DNA of 14,313 nucleotides from Sphingomonas sp. CCH10-B3 (GCF_001556185.1 NZ_LSIJ01000037.1:1-14313); one strand, 5' to 3'; shown: positions 1-7,791, counted from the stretch's first letter. A program made the numbers and translations. Notes: generated by a model from the letters alone, not told the origin.

Positions 1-135
1 AAGGGGAAGAGTCAGGCACAAGGACGCGCTGAAGCTACCCGTCCGCTCTCCACCACAAGCAGCCCTTCTTAGCCAAATCCTTCCCCCTAGCCTCCCCGCC
101 CCAGCCTCGGCATAATCCGCTTCGGGAGGCCCGCC

Positions 136-891
136 ATGTCCGACAAATTCACCACTTTCGCCAAGCTCCATGTCCCCGGCAGCCCGCTGATCCTGTTCAA
201 TGTCTGGGACGCAGGCTCCGCCGCTGCGGTCGAGCGCGCGGGCGCGAAGGCGCTCGCGACGGGGAGCTGGTCGGTCGCCGCTGCGCAGGGGTTTCACGAT
301 GCGGAAGGGCTGCCGTTCGACCTCGCGATTGCCAATGCCGCGCGGATCGTGGCGGCGACCAAGCTGCCGGTCAGCATCGATTTCGAAGGCGGCTATGCGA
401 CCGATGCGATGCGCACGGCAGCCAATGTCGCCGCTCTCGCCGCGACCGGGGCGATCGGCTGCAATTTCGAGGATCAGGTGATCGGCGCCACCCCGCGCGC
501 GCTGCATTCACTCGCTGAGCAGGTCGCGCGGATCAGGGCGATCCGCAAGGCCGTGGGGCCTAGCTTCTTCATCAATGCGCGCACTGACATCTTCCTGATC
601 GCGCCCGCCGAGGCGCATGACGCCGCGATGGTCGACGCCGCGATCGAGCGCGCGCTCGCCTATGCCGATGCCGGCGCGAGCGGTTTCTTCGTGCCGGGGC
701 TGGTCGACCTCAACCTGCTGGAGAAGGTCTGCAAGGGGTCACCGCTGCCGGTCAATTTCATGGCCTTCCCCGGCGCGCCGAGCGCAGCGCAGGTAGCGAT
801 GACGGGGATCGCACGAGTGAGCCACGGACCGGGGCCGTACCGACTGGCGATGAAGGCGCTGGAGGATGCCGCGCGGGTGGCGCTGGGGTAA
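136..891 (+). CDS. Isocitrate lyase/PEP mutase family protein
   Basis: This 251-residue protein belongs to the PEP mutase/isocitrate lyase superfamily, whose members make or break C-C or C-P bonds of oxyacids in a TIM barrel with a bound Mg2+. Visible family motifs are FNVWDAGSA (21-29), the metal-site strand VSIDFEGGYA (79-88, with D82 and E84), GCNFEDQ (108-114) and FFINARTDIFL (144-154, with R149 and D151). Length fits the short cytosolic clade often annotated as carboxyvinyl-carboxyphosphonate phosphorylmutase-like or oxaloacetate decarboxylase-like. The KKCGH catalytic loop of true isocitrate lyase is absent, so a glyoxylate-shunt role is unlikely. The ATG is supported by GGGAGG at 124-129, six bases upstream. 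It appears monocistronic. Family is confident; the substrate cannot be assigned from sequence. Confidence 0.9.
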   Translation: MSDKFTTFAKLHVPGSPLILFNVWDAGSAAAVERAGAKALATGSWSVAAAQGFHDAEGLPFDLAIANAARIVAATKLPVSIDFEGGYATDAMRTAANVAALAATGAIGCNFEDQVIGATPRALHSLAEQVARIRAIRKAVGPSFFINARTDIFLIAPAEAHDAAMVDAAIERALAYADAGASGFFVPGLVDLNLLEKVCKGSPLPVNFMAFPGAPSAAQVAMTGIARVSHGPGPYRLAMKALEDAARVALG

Positions 892-909
892 GTTAACTCG
901 AAAGTCTCA

Positions 910-935
910 AACCCCTCCCCTGAAGGAGAGGGGTT
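910..935. terminator. Hairpin between convergent genes, probable bidirectional terminator
   Basis: AACCCCTC (910-917) pairs perfectly with GAGGGGTT (928-935) around a 10-base loop, in the 58-base gap between two converging genes. A TTTT follows at 943-946 on the plus side, but it is not directly adjacent, so classic intrinsic termination is only moderately supported. Similar C-rich/G-rich palindromes are common between genes in sphingomonads (general knowledge), so it may be a dispersed element used as a terminator. Confidence 0.45.
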
Positions 936-949
936 GAAGAACTTTTGCC

Positions 950-1222
950 TTAGGCCTCTTCAGCCTCGCTCGCATCGCCCTCGGCGGGCTTTTCGAACCA
1001 CGCCTCGACTTCGCCCGACAATTTCAGTGTCAGCGGCTGGCCGTGGCGGTCGACCTTCTTGCCGAGCGCGACGCGGATCCAGCCTTCGGAACGGCAATAT
1101 TCCTCGACGTCCTTGCGCTCGACACCCTTGAAGCGGATGCCGATGCCGCGTTCGAGCAGCGCCTGATCGAAGAACGGGCTGCGCGGGTTGGATGAAAGGC
1201 GGTCGGGGGGCGTGTCGGTCAT
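950..1222 (-). CDS. DUF3297 family protein
   Basis: This small soluble protein of 90 residues matches my recollection of the DUF3297 family, conserved in proteobacteria with no known activity. Recognisable features are the N-terminal TPPDRLSSNPRSPFFD, the block LLERGIGIRFKG, then VEEYCRSEGWIRVALGKK and the LTLKLSGEVEAWFEKP strand before an acidic tail. An ATG seven codons upstream (1243) is open, but the family normally begins at M(S/T)DTPPDRL, so I chose 1222. There is no signal peptide or membrane segment. It converges with the PEP mutase-like gene. Confidence 0.85.
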   Translation of the reverse strand: MTDTPPDRLSSNPRSPFFDQALLERGIGIRFKGVERKDVEEYCRSEGWIRVALGKKVDRHGQPLTLKLSGEVEAWFEKPAEGDASEAEEA

Positions 1223-1272
1223 AGCCCCGCGCCTTTGGCGCAAGCCCGCGCGAAATACCAGCCCCGATCGGC

Positions 1273-1304
1273 CCCGGCTACCACCGGGACGGGCAGCGCG
1301 CCCG
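1273..1304. other. Two adjacent GC-rich hairpins downstream of the YGPR-repeat gene
   Basis: CCCGG (1273-1277) pairs with CCGGG (1284-1288), and CGGGC (1290-1294) pairs with GCCCG (1300-1304). They lie just past the stop of the minus-strand repeat-protein gene and before the DUF3297 start. No T-tract follows, so a role in termination or transcript 3' end protection is only possible. Confidence 0.25.
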
Positions 1305-1329
1305 CCCCGGGATCACCGATCACGCAACC

Positions 1330-1671
1330 TTAGTAGCGGTAGCCATAGCCGTAGCGCGGGCCGTAATAGCCGCGGAAGCGCGGGCCGTAATAGGGCCGAT
1401 AGCGCGGGCCATAATAGCCGCGGAAACGCGGGCCGTAATAGCCACGGTAGCGGGGACCATAGAAACGCGGTCCATAAAAGCGATCGTAGCGGTTCGACGC
1501 GATGGTCGCGCCGATCGCCAGCCCCGCAAGCCCCGCGACAACTGCCGTACCCGCGCGGTCGTCACGATAGTCGCGATAGCCATAGCGCTGCGCCTCAGCG
1601 GGTGCCGCAACAGTCAGCACGGTCGCGGCCAGCACGGCACCGATTCCGACCTTTTTGAAAAATGAAGTCAT
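1330..1671 (-). CDS. Secreted or periplasmic YGPR-repeat protein
   Basis: A 113-residue exported protein of unknown function. Residues 1-27 form a clear signal peptide: KK near the start, a hydrophobic core, and an AEA-Q signal peptidase I site. Residues 46-60 are a Gly/Ala-rich stretch (AGLAGLAIGATIA) resembling a glycine zipper, which could insert into or associate with a membrane. The rest is low complexity: six YGPR motifs (first residues at 66, 71, 79, 87, 95, 103), mostly on an 8-residue period, and a C-terminal YGYGYRY. The mature chain is extremely rich in Tyr, Arg and Gly, thus very basic. On the minus strand AAAGGACAGG precedes the ATG as a good ribosome binding site. Comparable Gly/Tyr/Arg-rich small exported proteins are common in sphingomonads, usually labelled hypothetical. 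No function is assigned. Confidence 0.75.
   Translation of the reverse strand: MTSFFKKVGIGAVLAATVLTVAAPAEAQRYGYRDYRDDRAGTAVVAGLAGLAIGATIASNRYDRFYGPRFYGPRYRGYYGPRFRGYYGPRYRPYYGPRFRGYYGPRYGYGYRY
1356..1475. repeat. 24-base imperfect tandem repeat encoding YGPR units
   Basis: The unit GCGGGCC(G/A)TAATAG recurs at 1356, 1380, 1404 and 1428, an exact 24-base spacing. More diverged units follow near 1452 and 1467, the last offset by a shorter interval. It codes the 8-residue repeats of the YGPR protein, and near identity between units suggests recent duplication or gene conversion. Confidence 0.8.
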
Positions 1672-1841
1672 CGCCTGTCCTTTCAGCCAGTTACCAGAGC
1701 CCGATCAAGCAACGCCCTGCTGCCGAGCTTGTTGCATGCCATATCCGCGCCAGCCTGAACACGCCGGGAATGGCCCGTTCATGCAGCGTTTAGCCGCCAG
1801 TCCGTCTTGCGAGGGTCGGCAGGCTCGGGCAGAGCAACGTC

Positions 1842-2243
1842 ATGGCATATTGGCTGATCCGATCCGAACCCGATGTCTATGGCTGGGATGATTTCGTCGC
1901 CGAAGGGCGCACCGAATGGACCGGCGTCAAGAACGCGACCGCCGCCATTCACCTGCGCGCGATGGCGGTGGGTGACGGCCTGATTTTCTACCATTCGAAC
2001 ACCGGCAAGGAAGCCGTCGGCACCGCGCGTGTGACGCGCACGTTCCAGCCCGACCCGACCGATCCGAAATGGGTGTCGGTCGAAGTCGAATGCGTCGCCA
2101 AGCTCCCCAAGCCGGTGCCGCTCGCGACGATGAAGGCCGAGCCGCGCCTTGCCGAGCTGCGCATGATCAAGCAGTCGCGACTGTCGGTCAGCCCGGTCAC
2201 CGACGCCGAATGGGCCGTGATCATGGAACTGGCGGGCGCGTGA
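1842..2243 (+). CDS. EVE domain-containing protein
   Basis: A 133-residue protein made almost wholly of one EVE domain, a PUA/YTH-like fold thought to bind modified nucleobases in DNA or RNA. Motifs seen: the opening strand AYWLIRSEPDVYGWDDF, the diagnostic TEWTGVKNATAAIHLR (24-39, equivalent to the WxGVRNxxAxxxLR signature), the GDGLIFYHS strand (44-52) and KEAVGTARV. No catalytic or nuclease domain is fused. The GTG of the next gene overlaps the stop codon by 3-4 bases, so the two are probably translated together. The region upstream to 1672 is a divergent promoter region shared with the YGPR-repeat gene. The family call is strong; the ligand is unknown. Confidence 0.92.
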   Translation: MAYWLIRSEPDVYGWDDFVAEGRTEWTGVKNATAAIHLRAMAVGDGLIFYHSNTGKEAVGTARVTRTFQPDPTDPKWVSVEVECVAKLPKPVPLATMKAEPRLAELRMIKQSRLSVSPVTDAEWAVIMELAGA

Positions 2244-2623
2244 GCGCGGCGACACTGATCTTCGTCTACAATGCGCCCGACGGCATCGGCGCGGCGCTGA
2301 TCGACGCCGCGCACAAGCTGATCTCGCCTGCTACCTATCCCTGTTCGCTGTGCGCGGTCACCTATGGCGCGGTGGCGATGCGGCGCGACTGGAAGACTTA
2401 CCTCGCGCGGCTGCCCCACCGGATCAAATTCTATCACCGCGACGGCTTTGCTCGCGCCTTTCCGGGGCTCGACATCGCGCTGCCGGCGATCCTGATCGCC
2501 GATGCCGACGCACCGCCGCGCGTGCTGGTCGATGCAGCAACCCTCGACAAGCAGACCGATGTCGCCAGCCTGATCGCCACTCTGGAAGCGGCGCTATCGG
2601 CGCCTTCGGGCCAGCCGGGCTAA
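2240..2623 (+). CDS. Conserved small CxxC protein (unknown function)
   Basis: A 127-residue soluble protein. The start is GTG at 2240, overlapping the stop of the EVE gene (GTGA), which places the recognisable sequence LIFVYNAPDG right at the N-terminus. The core is AAHKLISPATYPCSLCAVTYG, with a CxxC pair at C35 and C38, then a Trp-rich segment (RRDWKTYLARLP) and a second half, HRIKFYHRDGF...LPAILI, that looks like a small alpha/beta domain. I recognise this pattern as a conserved uncharacterised family; the CxxC could be redox-active or bind metal. The 4-base overlap suggests co-expression with the modified-base reader upstream. It ends 22 bases before the convergent protease-like gene. Function is not assigned. 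Confidence 0.8.
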   Translation: MSAATLIFVYNAPDGIGAALIDAAHKLISPATYPCSLCAVTYGAVAMRRDWKTYLARLPHRIKFYHRDGFARAFPGLDIALPAILIADADAPPRVLVDAATLDKQTDVASLIATLEAALSAPSGQPG

Positions 2624-2645
2624 GCTCCTACCCGGTCGCGCCGCG

Positions 2646-3320
2646 TCACGGCTCGCGCAGCAATTTGCGCACGTCGCCGCCATTCTTCGCCAGCGCCGCC
2701 GTCACGCGCAGGCGCGCGTCATAATAGGCGAGCGCCATGTGCTTGCTGCCCGCGGCCCGCAGTCGCTCGGCTTCGGCGGCGGACAAGGTGCTGTCCCCCG
2801 CGACATAATCGGCATAGCCCTCGCTCTTCCAGAGCGGCAGGGTCAGCGCGCGCACCCAGCCGAGATGGACGCGGACCAGCATATGCGTGCGTTCGTGCGC
2901 GACCACGCTCGACAGTCGGCGCTTCCTGATCCCGTCGGAAGCGGCGCCATCGATCGCCACCGCACGCCGGTTCACGATCACGGCGTCTGCCATCAGATCG
3001 GACATCGGTCGGGTCAGCGCGAGGCTGGTACGCGAGCCGAACGACAGCAATAGCCAGCGCCAGCCGCCTTCGGTCAGGAACAGCCGCGTGCCGACGATGC
3101 GATCATCGAGCGGCGAGGTCGCCAGCCGGGCATCGGCGCGCGCCAGCGTTTGCGCCATCGCCGCGCGGTCGATCGGCGACTCCGCATAGACGTGCGTCGT
3201 GCCGATCTGCGCCTGATAGGGAAAGAACAGCATCTGCGGCATCGCCACGCTCGCGGTCGGATAGGCGATCAGCAAACCGACCAGCCACGACGCCCGCGGC
3301 AGCCAGGATTGCCCGCTCAT
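2646..3320 (-). CDS. Putative membrane-anchored HExxH zinc metallopeptidase
   Basis: A 224-residue protein with an N-terminal hydrophobic segment (about 11-27), either a signal anchor or a signal peptide. The body carries HERTH (142-146), an exact HExxH motif, followed by KSEGYADYV (165-173) with E168 as a plausible third zinc ligand. That arrangement is the gluzincin-type layout (HExxH, then E about 20 residues on). The catalytic domain is expected outside the cytoplasmic membrane. The ATG at 3320 overlaps the fumarase stop (ATGA, 4 bases), so translation is probably coupled to fumarase. Upstream in-frame extension through the fumarase gene is antisense noise and was discarded. No substrate can be named; a non-peptidase gluzincin-like fold is possible. 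Confidence 0.75.
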   Translation of the reverse strand: MSGQSWLPRASWLVGLLIAYPTASVAMPQMLFFPYQAQIGTTHVYAESPIDRAAMAQTLARADARLATSPLDDRIVGTRLFLTEGGWRWLLLSFGSRTSLALTRPMSDLMADAVIVNRRAVAIDGAASDGIRKRRLSSVVAHERTHMLVRVHLGWVRALTLPLWKSEGYADYVAGDSTLSAAEAERLRAAGSKHMALAYYDARLRVTAALAKNGGDVRKLLREP

Positions 3321-4834
3321 TGGACCAGCAACCCTTCGCGCGCGATCTTTTCCTTCCACACCAGCGGCGCGAGCTGGTGGACGTTGGCGCCGGTCGAATC
3401 GACCGCGACAGTGACGGGGAAATCCTCGACCGCGAATTCGTAGATCGCTTCCATGCCGAGGTCCGCGAAGCCCACGACCTTCGATCCCTTGATCGCGCGC
3501 GCGACAAGGTATGCCGCGCCGCCGACCGCCATCAGATAGGCAGATTTGGCATCCTTGATCGCCTCGGTCGCGGCAGGGCCGCGCTCGGCCTTGCCGACGC
3601 AGGCGAGCAGCCCCTGGTCGAGCATCATGCGCATGAACTTGTCCATGCGCGTCGCCGTCGTCGGACCGGCCGGCCCCACCACTTCCTCGCCGACCGGATC
3701 GACCGGCCCGACATAATAGATCACGCGGCCCGCGAAATCGACCGGCAACGCCTCGCCCCTGGCCAGCATGTCGGCGATCCGCTTGTGCGCGGCGTCGCGC
3801 CCCGTGAGCATCTTGCCGTTCAGGAGCAGCCGGTCGCCCTGCTTCCAGCTTTGCACGACCTCGGGCGTCAGCGTGTCGAGATCGACCCGGATCGCGGCCT
3901 TGTCGGGCGTCCAGTTGACGTCGGGCCATTCGCTCAGCTTGGGCGGCTCGAGATAGACCGGCCCCGACCCATGAAGCGTGAAATGCGCGTGGCGCGTCGC
4001 GGCGCAATTGGGGATCATCGCGACCGGCTTGGAGGCGGCATGCGTCGGCCAGTCGAAAATCTTGACGTCGAGGATCGTCGACAGCCCCCCCAGCCCCTGC
4101 GCGCCGATGCCGAGCGCGTTGACCTTGTCGTAAATCTCGATCCGCAACGCCTCGATATCGCTTGCCGGCCCGCGCGCCTTCAGCTGGGCCATATCGATCG
4201 GCCCCATCAGCGATTCCTTGGCGAGCAGCATCGCTTTCTCGGCGGTCCCGCCGATGCCGATCCCGAGCATGCCCGGCGGACACCAGCCCGCGCCCATCTG
4301 CGGCAGCATTTCGAGCACCCAGTCGACGATCGAATCGCTGGGGTTCATCATCTTGAACTTGCTCTTGTTCTCGCTGCCGCCGCCCTTGGCCGCGACATCG
4401 ACCGACACCGTGGCACCGGGCACCATTTCGACGTGGAGCACGCTCGGCGTGTTGTCGCGCGTGTTGCGCCGGGTGAAGGCGGGATCGGCGAGGATCGACG
4501 CGCGCAGCTTGTTCTCAGGGTGGAGATAGGCGCGGCGCACGCCCTCGTCGATCACGTCCTGCAGCGACCGGTCGGAGTCGAGCCGGCAGTCCTGCCCCCA
4601 TTTGACGAACACGGTGACGATGCCGGTGTCCTGGCAGATCGGCCGGTGTCCTTCGGCGCACATCCGGCTGTTGGTCAGGATCTGCGCGATCGCGTCCTTC
4701 GCCGCCGGGCTCTGTTCGGCGGCATAAGCCTCGCCGAGCGCGCGGATATAATCCATCGGGTGGTAATAGCTGATGAACTGCAGCGCATCGGCCACGCTTT
4801 CGATCAGGTCGGATTCGCTGATGGTGACGGTCAT
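3317..4834 (-). CDS. fumA: Class I fumarate hydratase (iron-sulfur type)
   Basis: This cytosolic enzyme of 505 residues should interconvert fumarate and malate in the TCA cycle using an oxygen-sensitive [4Fe-4S] cluster. Alpha and beta domains are joined in one chain, as in FumA/FumB. The three expected cluster cysteines are visible: C67 in RPICQDTG, C185 in GAGWCPPGMLG and C277 in MIPNCAATRH. Other family blocks are GGGSENKSKF (151-160) and GIGIGGTAEKA (191-201), and in the beta domain GPTTATRMDKFM and the AVGGAAYL segment. I chose ATG 4834 (MTVTISES), with AGGA a few bases upstream, rather than the longer open frame to 4924, whose added residues look non-coding. The protease-like gene follows with a 4-base overlap. 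The gene is divergent from the c-di-GMP enzyme. Symbol given by class; fum or fumB labels would be equivalent. Confidence 0.95.
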   Translation of the reverse strand: MTVTISESDLIESVADALQFISYYHPMDYIRALGEAYAAEQSPAAKDAIAQILTNSRMCAEGHRPICQDTGIVTVFVKWGQDCRLDSDRSLQDVIDEGVRRAYLHPENKLRASILADPAFTRRNTRDNTPSVLHVEMVPGATVSVDVAAKGGGSENKSKFKMMNPSDSIVDWVLEMLPQMGAGWCPPGMLGIGIGGTAEKAMLLAKESLMGPIDMAQLKARGPASDIEALRIEIYDKVNALGIGAQGLGGLSTILDVKIFDWPTHAASKPVAMIPNCAATRHAHFTLHGSGPVYLEPPKLSEWPDVNWTPDKAAIRVDLDTLTPEVVQSWKQGDRLLLNGKMLTGRDAAHKRIADMLARGEALPVDFAGRVIYYVGPVDPVGEEVVGPAGPTTATRMDKFMRMMLDQGLLACVGKAERGPAATEAIKDAKSAYLMAVGGAAYLVARAIKGSKVVGFADLGMEAIYEFAVEDFPVTVAVDSTGANVHQLAPLVWKEKIAREGLLVQ

Positions 4835-4897
4835 TTCGGTCCTCGCTCGGCAATTGGCGCCAGCCCTGCCCGCGCCATAAGACCCCGCGCCGCAGGC

Positions 4898-4912
4898 GCC
4901 AAGCCGCTTGGC
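4898..4912. other. Perfect 6-bp hairpin in the divergent fumarase/c-di-GMP enzyme spacer
   Basis: GCCAAG (4898-4903), loop CCG, CTTGGC (4907-4912). It covers the first possible TTG start (4908) of the downstream plus-strand gene. It may be an operator or early mRNA stem-loop; no family match is claimed. Confidence 0.35.
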
Positions 4913-5003
4913 TAAACGCAACACGCATCAGGGATTTTTTAAGGTCGTTTCGTTACTGCGTCCGACAAGTGCCCCATCCGCTTCGAACGCAGCAGGACCC
5001 AAG

Positions 5004-7631
5004 TTGACCAGCCCAGCCCACCATGAGCGCACAAGCACCTGGCAGGCATTGGGGCTCTCGCTGCGCAACGAAGCTGTCGACAAGGTCGACTTTGTCGGCC
5101 AGCGGCGCGAAGTCGGGGCAATCTGGCCGTTCACGCTCGTCGTCCAGCTTTGCGCCGTTGCAATTGTCGTGATCGCCGCTTTCCTCACCGAACGCGTGCC
5201 TTTCATGCTGCGGGTCAGCGAAATAGGCGGCGTGATTCTGGGGCTCAGCTTTACGGCCCTGATGCTGCTTCGCTTGCCGATCTGCCGCAGCTGGCCCGCC
5301 TACCGGCACAACTGGGCCGCCATCGTTTATTGCGGGGGGATTGCAGCGGGACTGGTCGCGCTGATCTGGCAGGCGAGCAGGCTGCCGCTCGATCGCAGCC
5401 AGCTGGTTTGCGTCGTGGCCGGATTGGGCGCGTTGGTCGGCACGGCCATGGCAATCCACCCCATGCGGGCGGCAACCTTTGCCTTTGCGACGGCGCTCGT
5501 GGCCATGATCGTCATTCTTGTTGGACCCGGCACATCGAGCACGATCGCAGGCATTTGCCTGCTTACATTGCTGCTCGCCACCCGGCGCGTTGCCCAGCAG
5601 GACGTGATCCGCACCCTGCAAGTGACCACCGAATATCACGAGGGCGAGCTCGCGGCGCGGCTGGTGCATGAATTTGAAAGCAATGGGACGGGCTGGTTCT
5701 GGCAGACCGATCGCGAAGGCTGCCTGACCTATCTGACACAAAAAGTCGCCAACGCGATCTGTGATCCCGGCCAGTCGCCGGTCGGACGCCCGCTGACCGC
5801 TGTGTTCCAGATGGACAATACCGCGCCGGGCACCGAGCGGACATTGAGCTTCCACATGTCGTCGCGGACCGGCTTTTCCGACTATACGGTGCGCGGCGCA
5901 GCCGCCAGCGGCGCCGATCGGTGGTGGTCGATTTCCGGGCGGCCGGTGATTGACGATACCGGTCGCTTTCAGGGCTTCGTCGGCTCGGGCGCCGACCTGA
6001 CCGAAAAGCGCCGGGCCGAGGCCGAGATCACCCGGCTTGCGCTGTTTGATGGCTTGACCGGTCTGGCCAACCGCCAGCGCATGCGCGCTTCGCTCGAACA
6101 GACCCTCAACCAGCCGGTCGGTCCCTATCGGCCCACCACCCTGTTCCTGCTCGATCTCGACCGGTTCAAGGTGGTCAACGACACGCTTGGCCACCAGACT
6201 GGCGATATCCTGCTCAAGCAGGTTGCGCAGCGGCTGCTGCGCGCGGTCGGCGATGCCGGGCTGGTCGGGCGGCTGGGCGGCGACGAATTCCAGGTCGTGT
6301 TGCCGAGCGAGAATGATCCCGAGCGGCTGTCGGACCTTGCCCGCACGATCATCAACGCGCTGTCGCACCCCTATTCGATCGACGGCAATACCGTGACGAT
6401 TGGCTGTTCGATCGGCGTCGCGATTGCGCCGCAGGACGGCAAGGATCCCGAAACGCTGGTGCGCAACGCCGATCTCGCGCTCTATGCGGCCAAGGCCGAC
6501 GGGCGCGGCATCCACCGCTTTTACCGCGAGGAACTGCTTCACGGCGCTCAGAACCGCAAACGCCTTGAAGACGATCTGCGCCACGCATTGGTGCAGAATG
6601 AATTTCAGCTCGTCTATCAGCCGGTCGTCTCGACCGAGAGCGCGCGCATCGTCGGCTATGAAGCGCTCATCCGCTGGGAACATCCCCTCCGCGGCGCGAT
6701 CAGCCCCGCCGATTTCATTCCTGTCGCCGAAGATTGCGGACTGATCGAGACGATCGGCGAATGGGTGTTGCGAACCGCCTGCCTTGAAGCAGCGAAATGG
6801 CCGAGCAACGTCCGCGTCGGCGTCAACGTCTCCCCGATCCAGTTCGCCAACCCTGCGCTGCCGGCGATCATCACCAATGCGATCGCCAAGGCCGGTATCG
6901 CCGCGAGCCAGCTCGAACTGGAAATCACCGAAAGCGTGTTTCTCAACGAAAACCAATCGACCGACGCGATGTTCAAGAGCCTGAAGGGCATTGGCGTGCG
7001 GCTCGCGCTCGATGATTTCGGCACTGGCTATTCATCGCTCGGCTATCTTAAGTCGGCGCCGTTCGACAAGATCAAGATCGACCAGAGCTTCGTGCGTGGG
7101 GCGGCAATCAAGGGCAGCCGCAATGCGGCGATCATCAAGGCGATCGTCACGCTCGCCGGATCGCTCGGCATGGAAACCACTGCCGAAGGCGTCGAGACGC
7201 AGGACGAGATCGAACTGATCCGCGAACTCGGGTGCAGCCACATCCAGGGCTATGTCTATGGCAAACCCGCCCGCGCCGAATTCGTGCTCGACGCGCTGGT
7301 GAAGGGCGAAGGCGCCGCGACGATTTCGGGCTACCGCGTCAGCCGCGCGCCGCGCACCAAGCTGTTCCGCACCGCGACACTCGAAGTCGCGGGCGAGCGC
7401 GGCGAAGTGCGCATCCGCGACATTTCGTCGACCGGCGCGATGATCGACGGCATCGAATTCGGCCGCAATCCGCAGGAAGTGACGCTGCTGATCGAGCTGC
7501 TGGAAGGCCAGATGTTCCCCGCACGCGTCCGCTGGGCCAAGGACGGTCGCGCCGGCATCGAATTCCAAGACCGCTTCAACGTCGCGCGACTCAATTCGAG
7601 CGAAGGCATGAAGGTCAAGAAGGCCAGCTGA
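5004..7631 (+). CDS. Membrane c-di-GMP synthase/phosphodiesterase with PAS, GGDEF, EAL and PilZ domains
   Basis: An inner-membrane protein of about 875 residues predicted to make and/or degrade the second messenger c-di-GMP. It has six hydrophobic helices (roughly 42-62, 76-91, 106-122, 134-151, 156-175, 180-193), a PAS-like sensor (about 225-335), then GGDEF with an intact GGDEF signature (425-429). The EAL domain follows with E553-A-L and the expected NVSPIQF, ELEITES, DDFGTGYSSLGYLK and KIDQSFV blocks. A C-terminal PilZ-like domain (about 777-865) keeps the DxSxxG motif (IRDISSTGAMI), but its arginine motif is spaced RxxxxR rather than RxxxR. Where the RxxD inhibitory site would sit upstream of GGDEF the sequence reads GDAG, so product inhibition there is unlikely. 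Start: TTG 5004 has AGGA six bases upstream and coding-like GC3 begins here. TTG 4908 is open but has no Shine-Dalgarno and lies in a hairpin. Confidence 0.93.
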   Translation: MTSPAHHERTSTWQALGLSLRNEAVDKVDFVGQRREVGAIWPFTLVVQLCAVAIVVIAAFLTERVPFMLRVSEIGGVILGLSFTALMLLRLPICRSWPAYRHNWAAIVYCGGIAAGLVALIWQASRLPLDRSQLVCVVAGLGALVGTAMAIHPMRAATFAFATALVAMIVILVGPGTSSTIAGICLLTLLLATRRVAQQDVIRTLQVTTEYHEGELAARLVHEFESNGTGWFWQTDREGCLTYLTQKVANAICDPGQSPVGRPLTAVFQMDNTAPGTERTLSFHMSSRTGFSDYTVRGAAASGADRWWSISGRPVIDDTGRFQGFVGSGADLTEKRRAEAEITRLALFDGLTGLANRQRMRASLEQTLNQPVGPYRPTTLFLLDLDRFKVVNDTLGHQTGDILLKQVAQRLLRAVGDAGLVGRLGGDEFQVVLPSENDPERLSDLARTIINALSHPYSIDGNTVTIGCSIGVAIAPQDGKDPETLVRNADLALYAAKADGRGIHRFYREELLHGAQNRKRLEDDLRHALVQNEFQLVYQPVVSTESARIVGYEALIRWEHPLRGAISPADFIPVAEDCGLIETIGEWVLRTACLEAAKWPSNVRVGVNVSPIQFANPALPAIITNAIAKAGIAASQLELEITESVFLNENQSTDAMFKSLKGIGVRLALDDFGTGYSSLGYLKSAPFDKIKIDQSFVRGAAIKGSRNAAIIKAIVTLAGSLGMETTAEGVETQDEIELIRELGCSHIQGYVYGKPARAEFVLDALVKGEGAATISGYRVSRAPRTKLFRTATLEVAGERGEVRIRDISSTGAMIDGIEFGRNPQEVTLLIELLEGQMFPARVRWAKDGRAGIEFQDRFNVARLNSSEGMKVKKAS

Positions 7632-7658
7632 CGCGCGCGTCACGGCGCGGCTGCGCCG
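7629..7658. terminator. Palindrome and stem-loop at the end of the c-di-GMP enzyme gene
   Basis: A 14-base perfect palindrome, TGACGCGCGCGTCA (7629-7642), starts at the stop codon. It is followed directly by CGGCGC-GGCT-GCGCCG (7643-7658), a perfect 6-bp stem with a 4-base loop. Tandem GC stems at a gene end suggest transcript termination or 3' end protection, but no T-run follows. Confidence 0.4.
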
Positions 7659-7791
7659 ATCAATCGGACGCTAGGGTACGCGAACGACCATAGTCCCTCG
7701 ATTTATTTTCGTTCCTGCCCCGTTCTCTTGCCTTTTTCCAATCCCGCTTGCGTCCACGCGTCGCGCCTGTGGACATTTTCGGTCGTGCCAT

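Noticed and set aside
3321..4283. Long upstream extension of the HExxH protease-like frame
   Set aside because: The extension runs through the fumarase gene in another frame of the same strand and is Arg/Gly/Asp-rich noise; the ATGA overlap gives a sensible start.
3320..4915. 531-codon plus-strand open frame opposite fumarase
   Set aside because: It is antisense to a clear fumarase gene, is very rich in Arg, His and Asp with no recognisable domain, and is a typical shadow in high-GC DNA.
4953..6956. 667-codon minus-strand open frame opposite the c-di-GMP enzyme
   Set aside because: Antisense shadow of a multi-domain protein; no family signature and unlikely composition.
7770..7778. DnaA-box-like TGTGGACAT upstream of nrdA
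   Set aside because: It matches the box consensus at only 7 of 9 positions and stands alone; too weak to report.
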